The notes: a model not told the origin generated them from the sequence alone. DNA of 64,000 bases from Bradyrhizobium sp. CCGE-LA001 (GCF_000296215.2 NZ_CP013949.1:3713501-3777500); one strand, 5' to 3'; counted from the first letter of the stretch, positions 1-8,505 are shown. Numbers and translations are program-made.

Positions 1-221
1 AGAAGCAGATCCAGAACGACACGGTCGAGCCGCCCGAGGATGCGCAGCCGCCGGCCGCCGCAGCGCCCGCGACCGGCGATACGCCGACAGCGACCACGCC
101 GGTGCGGCCCAATCAGCAGAAGAAGCAACCGTCACGGCCTGCCAATCCTGCTGCCCCCGCCAATCCCGCGCCGGCCCGGCAGGGCGCGGTACAGTCCTCG
201 CCGCCGGTGGTGCAGCGCTAA
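1..221 (+). CDS. C-terminal tail of a probable endolytic murein transglycosylase MltG (partial)
   Basis: An open frame enters from the left edge (first full codon at 3) and ends at TAA 219-221. The 72 visible residues are a low-complexity tail rich in Pro, Ala and Gln with no recognisable domain, of the kind found at the C-terminus of secreted cell-wall proteins. In Bradyrhizobium-type genomes the gene just upstream of yicC-gmk is usually mltG, which cuts nascent peptidoglycan strands in the inner membrane. The assignment therefore rests on neighbourhood only. Any protein with a Pro/Ala-rich tail would fit equally well from sequence alone. Confidence 0.45.
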   Translation, partial: KQIQNDTVEPPEDAQPPAAAAPATGDTPTATTPVRPNQQKKQPSRPANPAAPANPAPARQGAVQSSPPVVQR

Positions 222-226
222 TGCAT

Positions 227-319
227 GATCCGGAAAAGTGCGAAGCGGTTTTCCGGAAAGATCACGCGTAAACAACAACCTAAAGCGCGATGACGATTCA
301 TCCAGCTCCCATCGCGCTT
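227..319. repeat. Two-stem palindromic intergenic repeat (REP-like)
   Basis: The mltG-yicC gap holds two perfect inverted repeats. CCGGAAAA (230-237) pairs with TTTTCCGG (249-256), flanked by GATC on both sides, and AAGCGCGATG (283-292) pairs with CATCGCGCTT (310-319). This compound element resembles a dispersed repeat common between genes in Bradyrhizobium. Copy number cannot be judged from one window. Confidence 0.6.
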
Positions 320-434
320 GAGGCTGACGCAGACCTGCCCACGGCATTGCGGATTCCACTTTCCGGCAAAATAGTCTTAAGATTCGCGTGGCTTGATGCC
401 TCGCGAATCCCGTGTTCCTGGAGAATTTCAATCG

Positions 435-1322
435 ATGGCGCTGTCGTCCATGACCGGCTTTGCCCGAAGCCACGGCGCGAGCGGGCTGTACACGTTCGAA
501 TGGGAATTGAAGTCGGTCAATGCCAAGGGCTTTGACCTGCGCGTGCGGCTGCCGCAGGGGTTCGACGAGGTCGAGGCTCACGCCAAGAAACGCGCCGGCG
601 AGCTGTTGTCGCGCGGCACCGTCTACGCCAATCTCAACGTCAAGCGCGCCAACGCCGCCGCCACGGTTCGCGTCAACGAGGACGTGCTCAACGCCGTCCT
701 GAAGGCGGCTGCGCTGATCGCCGGCAAGGTCGACGCGGTTGCGCCGAGCATCGACGGCCTGCTCGCCATCAAGGGCGTGGTCGAGGTCGCCGAGCCAGAG
801 GGCGACGAGGAGGAGGACAAGGCCGCGCGTGCCGCCGCCGCCGAGGCCTTCGACAAGGCGCTCGACGATCTCGTCGAGATGCGCAAGCGCGAGGGTACTT
901 CGCTCGGGCAGATCCTGACCCAGCGCGTCGATGAGATCGAGCAGTTGGCGAAGAAGGCGGAAGGCTCGCCCGGCCGCAAGCCGGAGGCGATCAAGGCCAA
1001 GCTCGCCGAACAGATCGCGGCTCTGCTCGACACGTCCGATCGTTTCGATGCCGACCGCCTGATGCAGGAGGCGATCCTGATCGCGACCAAGGCCGACATC
1101 CGCGAGGAGCTCGATCGCATCGCTTCGCACGTCGCGCAGGCGCGCGAGCTGATCGGCAAGGGCGGCCCGATCGGCCGCAAGCTGGATTTTTTAGCGCAGG
1201 AGTTTCACCGCGAGGTCAACACCTGCTGCTCGAAGTCGAACGACATCGAGCTCACCAATACCGGCCTCGCCATGAAGAATGTGGTCGAGCAGTTCCGCGA
1301 GCAGGTCCAGAATCTGGAGTGA
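435..1322 (+). CDS. yicC: YicC/YloC-family endoribonuclease
   Basis: This 295-residue protein begins MALSSMTGFAR, the diagnostic N-terminus of the YicC family. It ends with the conserved C-terminal block containing GRKLDFLAQE and the NTCCSKSND segment (DUF1732). The family is a conserved endoribonuclease/stress protein; in E. coli YicC takes part in RNA decay. An in-frame ATG at 393 would add 14 residues, but homologues start at the MALSSMTGF methionine, so 435 is preferred. The next gene, gmk, starts 3 bp after the stop, so the two are surely co-transcribed. This yicC-gmk pair is conserved across alphaproteobacteria. Confidence 0.93.
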   Translation: MALSSMTGFARSHGASGLYTFEWELKSVNAKGFDLRVRLPQGFDEVEAHAKKRAGELLSRGTVYANLNVKRANAAATVRVNEDVLNAVLKAAALIAGKVDAVAPSIDGLLAIKGVVEVAEPEGDEEEDKAARAAAAEAFDKALDDLVEMRKREGTSLGQILTQRVDEIEQLAKKAEGSPGRKPEAIKAKLAEQIAALLDTSDRFDADRLMQEAILIATKADIREELDRIASHVAQARELIGKGGPIGRKLDFLAQEFHREVNTCCSKSNDIELTNTGLAMKNVVEQFREQVQNLE

Positions 1323-1325
1323 TCG

Positions 1326-1985
1326 ATGACGACGGGCGGCCACGGAACTGACGGTGTCGAGCGGCGCGGCTTGATGTTCGTGCTGTCCTCGCCTTCGGGC
1401 GCGGGCAAGACGACGCTGTCACGTCTCTTGATCGAGCGGATGCCAGGCCTGAAAATGTCGGTCTCCGCGACGACGCGCGCGATGCGGCCGGGTGAGGTCA
1501 ACGGCAAGGACTACACGTTCGTCGACAAGACGACGTTCGATGCGATGGTGAAAGCCGACGAACTTCTGGAATGGGCGACGGTGTTCGACAACAGCTATGG
1601 TACACCGCGTGGTCCCGTCGATGCGGCGCTGTCGGCGGGGCAGGATGTGCTGTTCGACATCGACTGGCAGGGCACTCAGCAACTAAAACAGAAGGCGCGC
1701 GCCGACGTCGTCAGCGTCTTCATCCTGCCGCCCTCGGCGGCCGATCTCGAGAAGCGCCTGCACTCGCGCGCGCAGGATTCCGACGATGTGATCCGCAAGC
1801 GCATGAGCCGCGCCAGCGACGAGATGAGCCACTGGGCCGAGTACGATTACATCGTGATCAACCACGACGTCGACGAAGCCTTCGCCGAAGTGCAGTCGAT
1901 CCTGAAGGCCGAGCGCCTCAAGCGCGAGCGGCGGATCGGCCTCGTAGGCTTCGTTCGAAGCTTGCAAGCTCAGCTTCAAGGTTAG
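1326..1985 (+). CDS. gmk: Guanylate kinase
   Basis: Phosphorylates GMP (and dGMP) to GDP with ATP in the cytosol, an essential step of purine nucleotide synthesis. The 219 residues carry the P-loop PSGAGKTT at about 23-30, the GMP-binding block around SATTRAMRPGE (about 48-58), and the lid region with arginines at about 150-160. Length and motif order are normal. It follows yicC by 3 bp. Its last 68 bp overlap, in convergent orientation, the 3' end of the minus-strand gene at 1918-3177. Confidence 0.97.
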   Translation: MTTGGHGTDGVERRGLMFVLSSPSGAGKTTLSRLLIERMPGLKMSVSATTRAMRPGEVNGKDYTFVDKTTFDAMVKADELLEWATVFDNSYGTPRGPVDAALSAGQDVLFDIDWQGTQQLKQKARADVVSVFILPPSAADLEKRLHSRAQDSDDVIRKRMSRASDEMSHWAEYDYIVINHDVDEAFAEVQSILKAERLKRERRIGLVGFVRSLQAQLQG

Positions 1986-3177
1986 GCCGCGACAGGCGCG
2001 GGCCATCCTTCGCCATCTGCTCCAGCATCGTCGTGATCACGTCGACGTCGACCGCATCCTGGTCGCGAGCCGCCGGCGCTTGATCGCGATCCTTGCCGTT
2101 CTCGTTGGCGAGCTTGGGCGCGGCAGCCTCGATCTGGAATTTTCGGTCGAACCTCTTGATCTCGACCTCGTCGCGTTTGATCTCGGCGGGCTCGGCAGCC
2201 GATGCCGCTTCACGCCGCTTGCGCGCGTCGATCAACTCGATCTCGCGGCCGATCGCGGCAAGCTTGGTCACTTGCTTTACCGGTTGCGGACGTGCGGCAT
2301 CGAAGTCGACGGGCTGCGGCGGCTGCGCGTTGGCTGCTATCGCACCGACCCACGGCGCGCGGCCTGCGTCCTGGTCGTGTGCCTGCCAATCGTCCCAATA
2401 GCCGTGACGATCAGCGGACTGGACGCGGACGCGCGCGCCGGCAAAGCGGTAGATGAGGCTGGCGAGCACGCCAGCGAGTGCCAGCGCGCCACCAATCACG
2501 AGCAGCAGCATCGGGAGCGAGCCGTGCGGCCTGTCGGCACTGCTGTCCGCCGCAGCGAGGGCGACCGGAGCAGGGGATTTTGCGGGCTTTGCGCCTGGCT
2601 GGGCGGCTGCCGCGACCACGGCAGGGGCCGGCTGCGGCGAGGGGACCGCTTGCGTCGGCTGCGGTGCAGGCGAAGTCGCTGCGGTGCTGGCGTCGGGCCA
2701 AGGCGTGGCGACGGCAGGCTGCTGCGCGGTCTCGGCGAGCGGAGTTGGCGACTGTTGCGCCACCGGCGGCGCACTGGCTGCCGCCGGCGCAGGCGCGGTC
2801 ATGTTCGGCAGGGCCGGGGCCACACCGCTACGCGGCGCGGCGAGTTCGGCGCGCGCGTTCTGCACGGATTGTGGTGAGGCTGAATCCGTTTCTTGGGCGG
2901 CTTGCGCGTCGGGCGTTGCCTGCGCGGTCTGGGAGGCCTTGCTGCCTGCGGCGCGCAGATACCAGCACTTCTGCTTGGTCGAGCGTTCGAGGCGATAGTA
3001 CCAGTGCTGTCCCTGCGGCGCGGCGCCCTTCGGCGATGCGAGGCAGTCGCCGGCGGCGTTGGCAGTGCTCGAAGTGGCCGGCGCGGTTGGCGCATTCTGC
3101 GACACGGCGGCCAGGGGCGCGCCGGCGATGATGCTGCCGACGAGCGCGGATACGAATTTTGCGGTGCGGTTGCCCAT
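1918..3177 (-). CDS. Secreted or membrane-anchored hypothetical protein with Pro/Ala-rich linker
   Basis: This 419-residue protein is of unknown function. A signal peptide covers about 1-27 (ends AAVSQ). A short folded segment follows with two cysteines (C45, C71) and an aromatic QHWYYRLE motif. Residues 85-215 are a low-complexity Pro/Ala/Gln linker. A single hydrophobic helix lies at about 221-245, followed by a charged C-terminal region of about 170 residues. The layout suggests a periplasmic small domain tethered by a flexible linker to one membrane helix and a cytoplasmic tail. The 3' end overlaps gmk by 68 bp tail-to-tail. Similar proteins occur as hypotheticals in Bradyrhizobium; I know of no function. 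Confidence 0.75.
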   Translation of the reverse strand: MGNRTAKFVSALVGSIIAGAPLAAVSQNAPTAPATSSTANAAGDCLASPKGAAPQGQHWYYRLERSTKQKCWYLRAAGSKASQTAQATPDAQAAQETDSASPQSVQNARAELAAPRSGVAPALPNMTAPAPAAASAPPVAQQSPTPLAETAQQPAVATPWPDASTAATSPAPQPTQAVPSPQPAPAVVAAAAQPGAKPAKSPAPVALAAADSSADRPHGSLPMLLLVIGGALALAGVLASLIYRFAGARVRVQSADRHGYWDDWQAHDQDAGRAPWVGAIAANAQPPQPVDFDAARPQPVKQVTKLAAIGREIELIDARKRREAASAAEPAEIKRDEVEIKRFDRKFQIEAAAPKLANENGKDRDQAPAARDQDAVDVDVITTMLEQMAKDGPRLSRPNLEAELASFERSLRGRSAARA

Positions 3178-3441
3178 CCTGGTCTCCCGGTTACGCGTGA
3201 CGCAACTCTAACCACCCCTTTGTCGTCAAAGACTTGGGTGGCAATGAGCCGCAAATCCGGAGAGGATGTGGCTTGAATCGGGCTCGCCGCGCGCTCGTTC
3301 CGGGGGGAAATCGGGCCTTTTCGGGCTTACTGCTGGCTGAGGTCCAGGTTCTGCCGCAGCCGTCGCTCCGCTGGACGTTCCAGGGCTGCCCTCGCCGCGC
3401 TTGCGGTCTCAGGACGGTGGTCATCGTCCGCTGTACGGCGC
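3178..3441. other. Intergenic, nothing assigned
   Basis: Between the start of the 419-residue gene and the small ORF that begins at 3576, only short overlapping frames with poor composition are present on both strands. No convincing gene, RNA or repeat was seen. Confidence 0.4.
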
Positions 3442-3576
3442 TCAACGCGCCTGTCCGACGGTCGCTGTTCTGTCTGGTTCGCCACGATTGGCGGTTTGCA
3501 CGTCGCCGTCACCGACCCAGCGCGCGAGCATGACGGCCAAGGCAAACATGAACGCAATGATGGCGATCCGCTGCAT
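3442..3576 (-). CDS. Possible 44-residue single-helix membrane protein
   Basis: A short frame starts MQRIAIIAFMFALAVMLARW, giving one strongly hydrophobic helix (about residues 3-20). A hydrophilic tail ending VGQAR and a TGA stop at 3442-3444 follow. The composition is far more protein-like than the competing frames on the other strand. No strong ribosome-binding site is visible upstream, and a TTG nine bases upstream could be the real start. Function unknown; real-gene status is tentative. Confidence 0.4.
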   Translation of the reverse strand: MQRIAIIAFMFALAVMLARWVGDGDVQTANRGEPDRTATVGQAR

Positions 3577-3708
3577 CGGATCCAAATGCCGAATGACCCG
3601 ACAAGGTTGCTCTCCTCGATGAGCTCAGGAACCCGCCGCCCGGGACACTTCATGCAGGAACCGGATGGAACGGCGCAGGTTACTTCGTCGCCGACAGAGG
3701 AGGACGCG

Positions 3709-3948
3709 ATGGATATGAGGGATGCCTCAGCTATGACGGAAGCGTCCGGGCTGACGGACGAGCACCGGCAGACGTCCAGCCAGCAGCCCGACGCGCGGCC
3801 GGAGCGAGCAAGCCGTCGGCCGCCGTCGCCGTCTCCCGAGCTCGTGATGAAAATGGCCGACCAGCTGCGCGAGACAACCGTGAGAGCACCTTTGCGCTCG
3901 CTTCTTGTCGCATTTCTTCTTGGAGCCTGGTTCGTACGCCGGCGCTAG
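3709..3948 (+). CDS. Small hypothetical protein with C-terminal membrane helix
   Basis: Reads as 79 residues starting MDMRDASAMTEASGL. The ATG at 3709 is preceded by an AGAGGAGG ribosome-binding site at about 3697-3704. The N-terminal two thirds are polar (Ser/Pro/Arg-rich). A predicted amphipathic stretch ELVMKMADQLRE leads into a short hydrophobic segment LRSLLVAFLLGAWFV and an Arg-rich end. This is the general plan of ElaB/YgaM-like and DUF883-type tail-anchored stress proteins, but I do not see a diagnostic motif. A GGAAC-N16-GGTT sequence at 3657-3681 is a weak EcfG-type promoter match. Confidence 0.6.
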   Translation: MDMRDASAMTEASGLTDEHRQTSSQQPDARPERASRRPPSPSPELVMKMADQLRETTVRAPLRSLLVAFLLGAWFVRRR

Positions 3949-4012
3949 GTTGCCTCTTCGAGCCGAGAAGCTTGATGAATTTCGAACCTGTCAGGGACAG
4001 ATGGAGGGAAGA

Positions 4013-4366
4013 ATGAAGCGTTTGGCAATCGCGGCGACTATCCTGGCAGGTACTATCTCGTTCGCCATGGCGCAGAGTTCGGGAGGCGGTGCGGGTGGTT
4101 CGTCATCCTCTGGCGGCGCGAGTGCAGCCGGGACGAGCGGGACCAGCGGTTCGACGCTGTCGAATGGGACCACGCTGAGCGGAACGGGTGGTGCGCCGGG
4201 CCCTAACACCTCCAATGCCCTGCGCCGCGGCGCGACGGGTGACAGACTCGGCGTAGCGGCACCTGATCAGAATGGCGGTGGATCTCGGCCCACCTACAAC
4301 ACGCCAATTGCAGACGCCGCCGTCCGGCAACTTGGCGACACCAACCCAGGCGTCCTGAAGAAGTAG
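4013..4366 (+). CDS. Small secreted Gly/Ser/Thr-rich protein
   Basis: The ATG at 4013 is preceded by GGAGGGAAG, a clear ribosome-binding site, and begins a Sec signal peptide (MKRLAIAATILAGTISFAMA, cleavage near residue 20). The mature part (about 97 residues) is a Gly/Ser/Ala/Thr-rich low-complexity stretch, then a polar segment ending in PGVLKK. Such small exported proteins are frequent hypotheticals in Bradyrhizobium. A longer TTG-started frame from 3905 exists but would bury the signal peptide. Function unknown. The gene ends 16 bp from the convergent regulator at 4383. Confidence 0.75.
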   Translation: MKRLAIAATILAGTISFAMAQSSGGGAGGSSSSGGASAAGTSGTSGSTLSNGTTLSGTGGAPGPNTSNALRRGATGDRLGVAAPDQNGGGSRPTYNTPIADAAVRQLGDTNPGVLKK

Positions 4367-4382
4367 GCGGCGTGGCGTGCGG

Positions 4383-5942
4383 CTACTCGGGCAACCCCGC
4401 CGTCCGCATACCCTCGACGAACCTTGCCATGTGTTCCGGCCGATGCAGGAATATTTGCTCGTGGAGGTTTGATAATCGCAGGTTCGGTTGCAGCATGCGC
4501 AGCCGTGCCATCGCCTCCTGCTTCGGCCGTTCGCGGCCGGCAAGAGCATGGCTCATTGCCGAGACCCGCAATGCAACGGGCCAGCCAGGCCGCAGCTGCA
4601 GCGCGCGGTCGGACCAGGTCGAAGACTGGTCGAGGTCGCCAAGAAGGAAATAGGCAAAGGCCATCGCGCTGTAGGCGAGGTGCATCTGCGGGTCGAGCGG
4701 GCTAAGGCGCATGGCTGTGCGCAGGTGTTCGATGGCCAGTTCGCACTCTCCTGCATAGACGCGAATCCAGCCACTGCGCTGCCAGGCGGCCGCCAGATTA
4801 GGGTTCAATCGCAGCGCATGATCGATCAGCGCGACGCCCGCCTTGATGTCGCCGACGACATGAGCGACCGCATGCGCACTCCACGCCAGTGCGACGGCAT
4901 CGCTCCGGCCGAGGTCTGCGCCTAACCTCGCCAGCCGGTCGGTCTCGGCCGTCTCCGTTGCGCGGTCAACGACCCAACCCGTTGACTTGCGCATGAGAAA
5001 GCAGCCCGCGGCGAGCGCGTAGGGTCTCGCAAACGTCGGATCGAGCTCGATCGAGCGATAGAAATGCTTTAGCGCGGCATCGTGACCTGCTCTCGTCCAG
5101 GCATGCCAGCCGGCCATGCCGCGCAGGAAGCAATCATAGGCGCTCAGACTTTCCGTCGGCTTGCGTTTCGCTCGCTCGATTTCCGCCTGTTCCAGCTTGG
5201 GGGCAATGGCGCCGACCACGCTGTGTGCCATCTGATCCTGCAGCTCGAAGATGTCATCGAGCGAACTCTCGAAGCGATCCGCCCAAATGTGCTTTCCGGT
5301 TTCCGCGTCGATCAGCTGGCCACTGATCCGCACGCGCTTGTTGACCTTGCGCACACTGCCTTCCAGCGCATAGCGCACGCCGAGGTCGCGTCCCACGGTC
5401 CGAACATCGACCGCCCGTCCCTTGTAGGTGAAGCTCGTATTGCGGGCGATGACGAACAGTTCGGAGAATCGGGACAATTCGGTGGTGATGTCCTCGACGA
5501 TACCGTCGGTGAAGTAATCCTGCAGCGGATCTCCGCTCAAATTCGCGAACGGGAGCACGACGATCGAGGGCTGGTCGCCTAGACCGAGGTTGGCAGCCAT
5601 CGTGTCCCTGGATGGCGAACTCGTTGCGGGTGCTTCCTCACGAACATGGCCGACAAAACGTAACCCCTTGCGGGGAAGCGTCTTGATCAGCCGCTGTTCC
5701 TCGCCGTTGTCGCCAATCGCCTTTCGGGCGCCGTTCAGCCGCGTCGTCAAAGCGGATTCCGACACGATGCGTCCGCCCCATATGCCGGCGATCAGGTCGT
5801 CCTTGGTGATGACGCGCTCGCGATTACGGATCAGAAAAGCGAGGATATCGAACACTTGCGGCGCGATGGCCACCAGCTCGCCGTCGCGGCGAAGCTCCCG
5901 CCGGTCGGTGTCGAGCGCATGATTTCCGAAGCAGTACAGCAA
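4383..5942 (-). CDS. Winged-helix regulator with TolB-like and TPR domains (adenylate-cyclase-associated type)
   Basis: An OmpR-type winged-helix DNA-binding domain (about residues 1-100, including ITKDDLIAGIWG and LIKTLPRKGLRFVG) precedes a TolB-like segment. That segment contains IVVLPFANLSGDPLQDYFTDG (about 127-147) and GKHIWADRFE. A C-terminal TPR-like alpha-helical region follows (about 270-500). This architecture (CadC-like DNA-binding head, FlgO/TolB-like middle, TPR tail) is a large Bradyrhizobium family often labelled adenylate cyclase, although no cyclase catalytic domain is present here. I chose the TTG at 5942 because GGAG lies 6 bp before it and homologues start next to the YCFGNHALDTDRREL segment. 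An ATG at 6029 would add 29 odd residues. Targets unknown. Confidence 0.8.
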   Translation of the reverse strand: MLYCFGNHALDTDRRELRRDGELVAIAPQVFDILAFLIRNRERVITKDDLIAGIWGGRIVSESALTTRLNGARKAIGDNGEEQRLIKTLPRKGLRFVGHVREEAPATSSPSRDTMAANLGLGDQPSIVVLPFANLSGDPLQDYFTDGIVEDITTELSRFSELFVIARNTSFTYKGRAVDVRTVGRDLGVRYALEGSVRKVNKRVRISGQLIDAETGKHIWADRFESSLDDIFELQDQMAHSVVGAIAPKLEQAEIERAKRKPTESLSAYDCFLRGMAGWHAWTRAGHDAALKHFYRSIELDPTFARPYALAAGCFLMRKSTGWVVDRATETAETDRLARLGADLGRSDAVALAWSAHAVAHVVGDIKAGVALIDHALRLNPNLAAAWQRSGWIRVYAGECELAIEHLRTAMRLSPLDPQMHLAYSAMAFAYFLLGDLDQSSTWSDRALQLRPGWPVALRVSAMSHALAGRERPKQEAMARLRMLQPNLRLSNLHEQIFLHRPEHMARFVEGMRTAGLPE

Positions 5943-6083
5943 CTTGCACTCCAAAACGGCAGGCGACGATCGCCAGGCTGAAATAAAGGCCACGGTAAGG
6001 ATAAAGTAAGCCACTCGCAAAGCGAGCACGGCGGCGATATGCCATGGTCGCAGCCATCAGGTGCAGCAAAAAGGGCATCGGTC

Positions 6084-7061
6084 ATGACCATTGCGCGTCG
6101 TAGACTGCTTCAGCTTGCCGCGAGCGTTGCCGCTCTGCCGCTCGTGGTTTCGCCCGTGCGAGCGGAAACCTACCCGGCGCGGCCGATCCGCCTGATCGTT
6201 CCGCAAGCGGCGGGAGGCGCTTCCGACATCAGCGCTCGACTGATCGGCCAATGGCTGTCGGACCGTCTCGGACAGCCCTGCTTGATCGAAAACCGGCCGG
6301 GCGCGGGCGGCAACATCGGGACCGAAGCGGTGGTGACGGCAGCGCCGGACGGCTATACGCTGCTTCTGGTCGGATCGTTCAACACGATCAACGCGACGCT
6401 TTACGATAAGCTCAGCTTCAATTTCATCCGTGATATCGCACCCGTCGGCGGTGTCATGCGAAACCCGCTTGTCATGGCCGTGCATCCTTCCTTGAGCGCG
6501 CGGACCGTTCCCGAGCTGATCGCTTACGCCAAGGCCAATCCGGGCAAGCTGAATTTCGGGTCCGCCGGCAATGGCAGTCCCCAGCACATGGCGGCCGAGC
6601 TATTCAAGATGATGACTGGCATCGAGATGATGCACGTACGGTATCGCGGCTCGGCGGCTTTGTTGACCGATCTTGTGCGCGGCGAGATCCAGCTCGCGTT
6701 CGATCCAATCTTTTCGTCGCTCGAACATGTGAAGTCCGGGACGCTGCGCGCGCTCGCGGTCACGACGGCGACGCGCGCTCCCGCCTTGCCGGACATCCCT
6801 GCGGTAGGGGAGGTCGTGCCCGGCTACGAGTCCGTCGGATGGGTGGGCATCGGAGTACCCCGGGATACGCCCGCGCAAATCGTCGACAAGCTCAACGCAG
6901 AGATCAATGCGGGTCTCGCGGATGCTGCCATCAAGGCGCGGCTGACGGAACTCGGCGGCGCGCCGCTGCCGGGCTCGCCGGACGAATTAGGCAGGCTCAT
7001 TGCCGAGCAGACCGAGCGATGGGGAAAGGTGATCCGCACGGCGCAGATCAGAGCCGAATGA
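6084..7061 (+). CDS. Tripartite tricarboxylate transporter substrate-binding protein (TctC/Bug family)
   Basis: A periplasmic solute-binding protein of 325 residues. The N-terminus MTIARRRLLQLAASVAALP looks like a Tat-type or Sec signal with cleavage near VRA-ET. The mature part opens with the family hallmark YPARPIRLIVP, then GASDISARL and the ligand-loop motif ENRPGAGGNIGTEAV, and later PDGYTLL. It binds a small carboxylate or amide ligand that cannot be predicted. No TctA/TctB membrane genes lie nearby, so it is an orphan, as is usual for this expanded family. The ATG at 6084 is chosen over 6039 because it starts the signal peptide and has AAGGG upstream. It is divergent from the TPR regulator, which might control it. 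Confidence 0.9.
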   Translation: MTIARRRLLQLAASVAALPLVVSPVRAETYPARPIRLIVPQAAGGASDISARLIGQWLSDRLGQPCLIENRPGAGGNIGTEAVVTAAPDGYTLLLVGSFNTINATLYDKLSFNFIRDIAPVGGVMRNPLVMAVHPSLSARTVPELIAYAKANPGKLNFGSAGNGSPQHMAAELFKMMTGIEMMHVRYRGSAALLTDLVRGEIQLAFDPIFSSLEHVKSGTLRALAVTTATRAPALPDIPAVGEVVPGYESVGWVGIGVPRDTPAQIVDKLNAEINAGLADAAIKARLTELGGAPLPGSPDELGRLIAEQTERWGKVIRTAQIRAE

Positions 7062-7083
7062 CCTTGAGATATCGGAGTCGGCC

Positions 7084-7710
7084 ATGTCCATGCGCTTCGA
7101 CGAGGTGATCGCCACGCAGGAGCGCCTGCGCGAGCTCTCTGATTTGCCAAGCTTCCGCGCTCGCAACAAAGTCATCGACCATGTCGACGAGATATGCCGC
7201 CGCTTCATCGCGGCCTGTCCCTTCGTCCTCGTCGCTTCGCGCGGCGCTGATGGCCATATCGACGTCTCGCCTAAGGGAGATCCGGCCGGCTTCGTTGCGG
7301 TTCTCGACGACAGGACCTTGGCGATCCCCGATCGTCGGGGAAACAATCGTCTCGACACCTTTGAAAATCTGCTCGTGCATCCCGAGATCGGACTGCTCTT
7401 CATGATTCCGGGCCACGGCGATACGCTGCGCATCAGCGGCACCGGAACAATCGTTCGTGACGGCGCGCTGCAAGCGCGTTTGGCCGTCGAAGGCAAGCCG
7501 CCAAATTTGATCCTGGTGATTGAGATAAACGAGGTCTTTTTACACTGTCCGAAGTGTGTGGTCCGCTCGAAGCTGTGGAGCCCGGAACACTGGCCAAACC
7601 GCTCGAGCCTGCCGTCGCTGGCCCACGCGATCGTGACGCACGCGCGATCCGGCGAAACGGAAGCGGAGGTTCAGGCAGTCATCGACCACGGGATCGCCAA
7701 TCTCTACTAA
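7084..7710 (+). CDS. Pyridoxamine 5'-phosphate oxidase-family FMN protein
   Basis: The 208 residues match the PPOX split-barrel flavoprotein family of the MSMEG_1061 type. Visible are the barrel strand FVLVASRGADGHIDVSPKGD (about 47-66), LAIPDRRGNNRLDTFEN, GLLFMIPGHGDTLRISGTG, and a late CPKC pair. Such proteins bind FMN or F420 and reduce or oxidise unknown small molecules; this is not the B6-biosynthetic PdxH. It lies 22 bp after the TctC-like gene, so the two may be co-transcribed. Confidence 0.88.
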   Translation: MSMRFDEVIATQERLRELSDLPSFRARNKVIDHVDEICRRFIAACPFVLVASRGADGHIDVSPKGDPAGFVAVLDDRTLAIPDRRGNNRLDTFENLLVHPEIGLLFMIPGHGDTLRISGTGTIVRDGALQARLAVEGKPPNLILVIEINEVFLHCPKCVVRSKLWSPEHWPNRSSLPSLAHAIVTHARSGETEAEVQAVIDHGIANLY

Positions 7711-7816
7711 ACCGCGATCGCTCATCGATAGAGCGAGTTCGTGCGCTCGATGCAGCCCGTTCCACCCGCGAAACTTCTCTCCTCCGCCGCCGTTGAATCG
7801 CGGCTGAGGAGAGGTC

Positions 7817-8431
7817 ATGCCGATCAAGGACCAGATCAAGAATTTCGCGAAGAAGTTGGTGGAGGAGCATCCCGATCCCTCCATGCTACGAGCCCTGGTG
7901 TCGGCTCGCAAGCCAGCGGCCATCCATTTCCGGGACGACGGGATCGTGCCGAACAACCCTCATCTTCCCATGCTGCTCTATCGCGGCGCGGTGAATCTCA
8001 AGTCCCGGCGCTTTCCTCCCGAGGTCGTCATCGACACGCTGTTCGATTCGAATGGCTGGGGTCGGTCATGGCGCGATACGGTTTACGATTTCGTCCACTA
8101 TCATTCGCAAATCCACGAAGTGATGGGCGTAGCTCGTGGCACCGCGCGGATCGAGTGCGGTGGGGTCAAGGGCCGCATCTTGCGCGTGAAGGCCGGCGAC
8201 GTCCTGGTGCTACCGGCAGGCACCGGACATCGGCTGATCGAGTCCAGCCGCGACTTCTTGGTCGTCGGAGCCTATCCGCAAGCCGGGACATATGACGAGT
8301 GTACCGACACGCGCGAGCGTCCCGACGCCATCAAGCGCATTGCCAAGGTCCGCAAGCCGAAGACCGATCCCGTGCTGGGCCCCCGCGGCCCGCTGCTGAA
8401 ATCGTGGCGGAGAGAGGCCGTACGCTCGTAG
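7817..8431 (+). CDS. Cupin-domain protein (YjlB-like)
   Basis: A 204-residue protein with one cupin domain. Motif 1 is HYHSQIHEVMGVARGTARIE (about 94-113) and motif 2 is AGDVLVLPAGTGHRLIE (about 125-141), supplying the His/Glu metal ligands. The N-terminal part (HFRDDGIVPNNPHLPMLLY) and the tail RKPKTDPVLGP match the B. subtilis YjlB-like family of unassigned cupins. Substrate unknown. AGGAGAGGTC directly precedes the ATG, fixing the start. It stands 106 bp after the PPOX gene in the same direction. Confidence 0.85.
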   Translation: MPIKDQIKNFAKKLVEEHPDPSMLRALVSARKPAAIHFRDDGIVPNNPHLPMLLYRGAVNLKSRRFPPEVVIDTLFDSNGWGRSWRDTVYDFVHYHSQIHEVMGVARGTARIECGGVKGRILRVKAGDVLVLPAGTGHRLIESSRDFLVVGAYPQAGTYDECTDTRERPDAIKRIAKVRKPKTDPVLGPRGPLLKSWRREAVRS

Positions 8432-8505
8432 GGATGCCGACTGCTCGCGCCCGCGCATCGCGGAAGCCACCCGGGAACACGGGTGCTCTCCGCGAGTTGC
8501 CGTGC

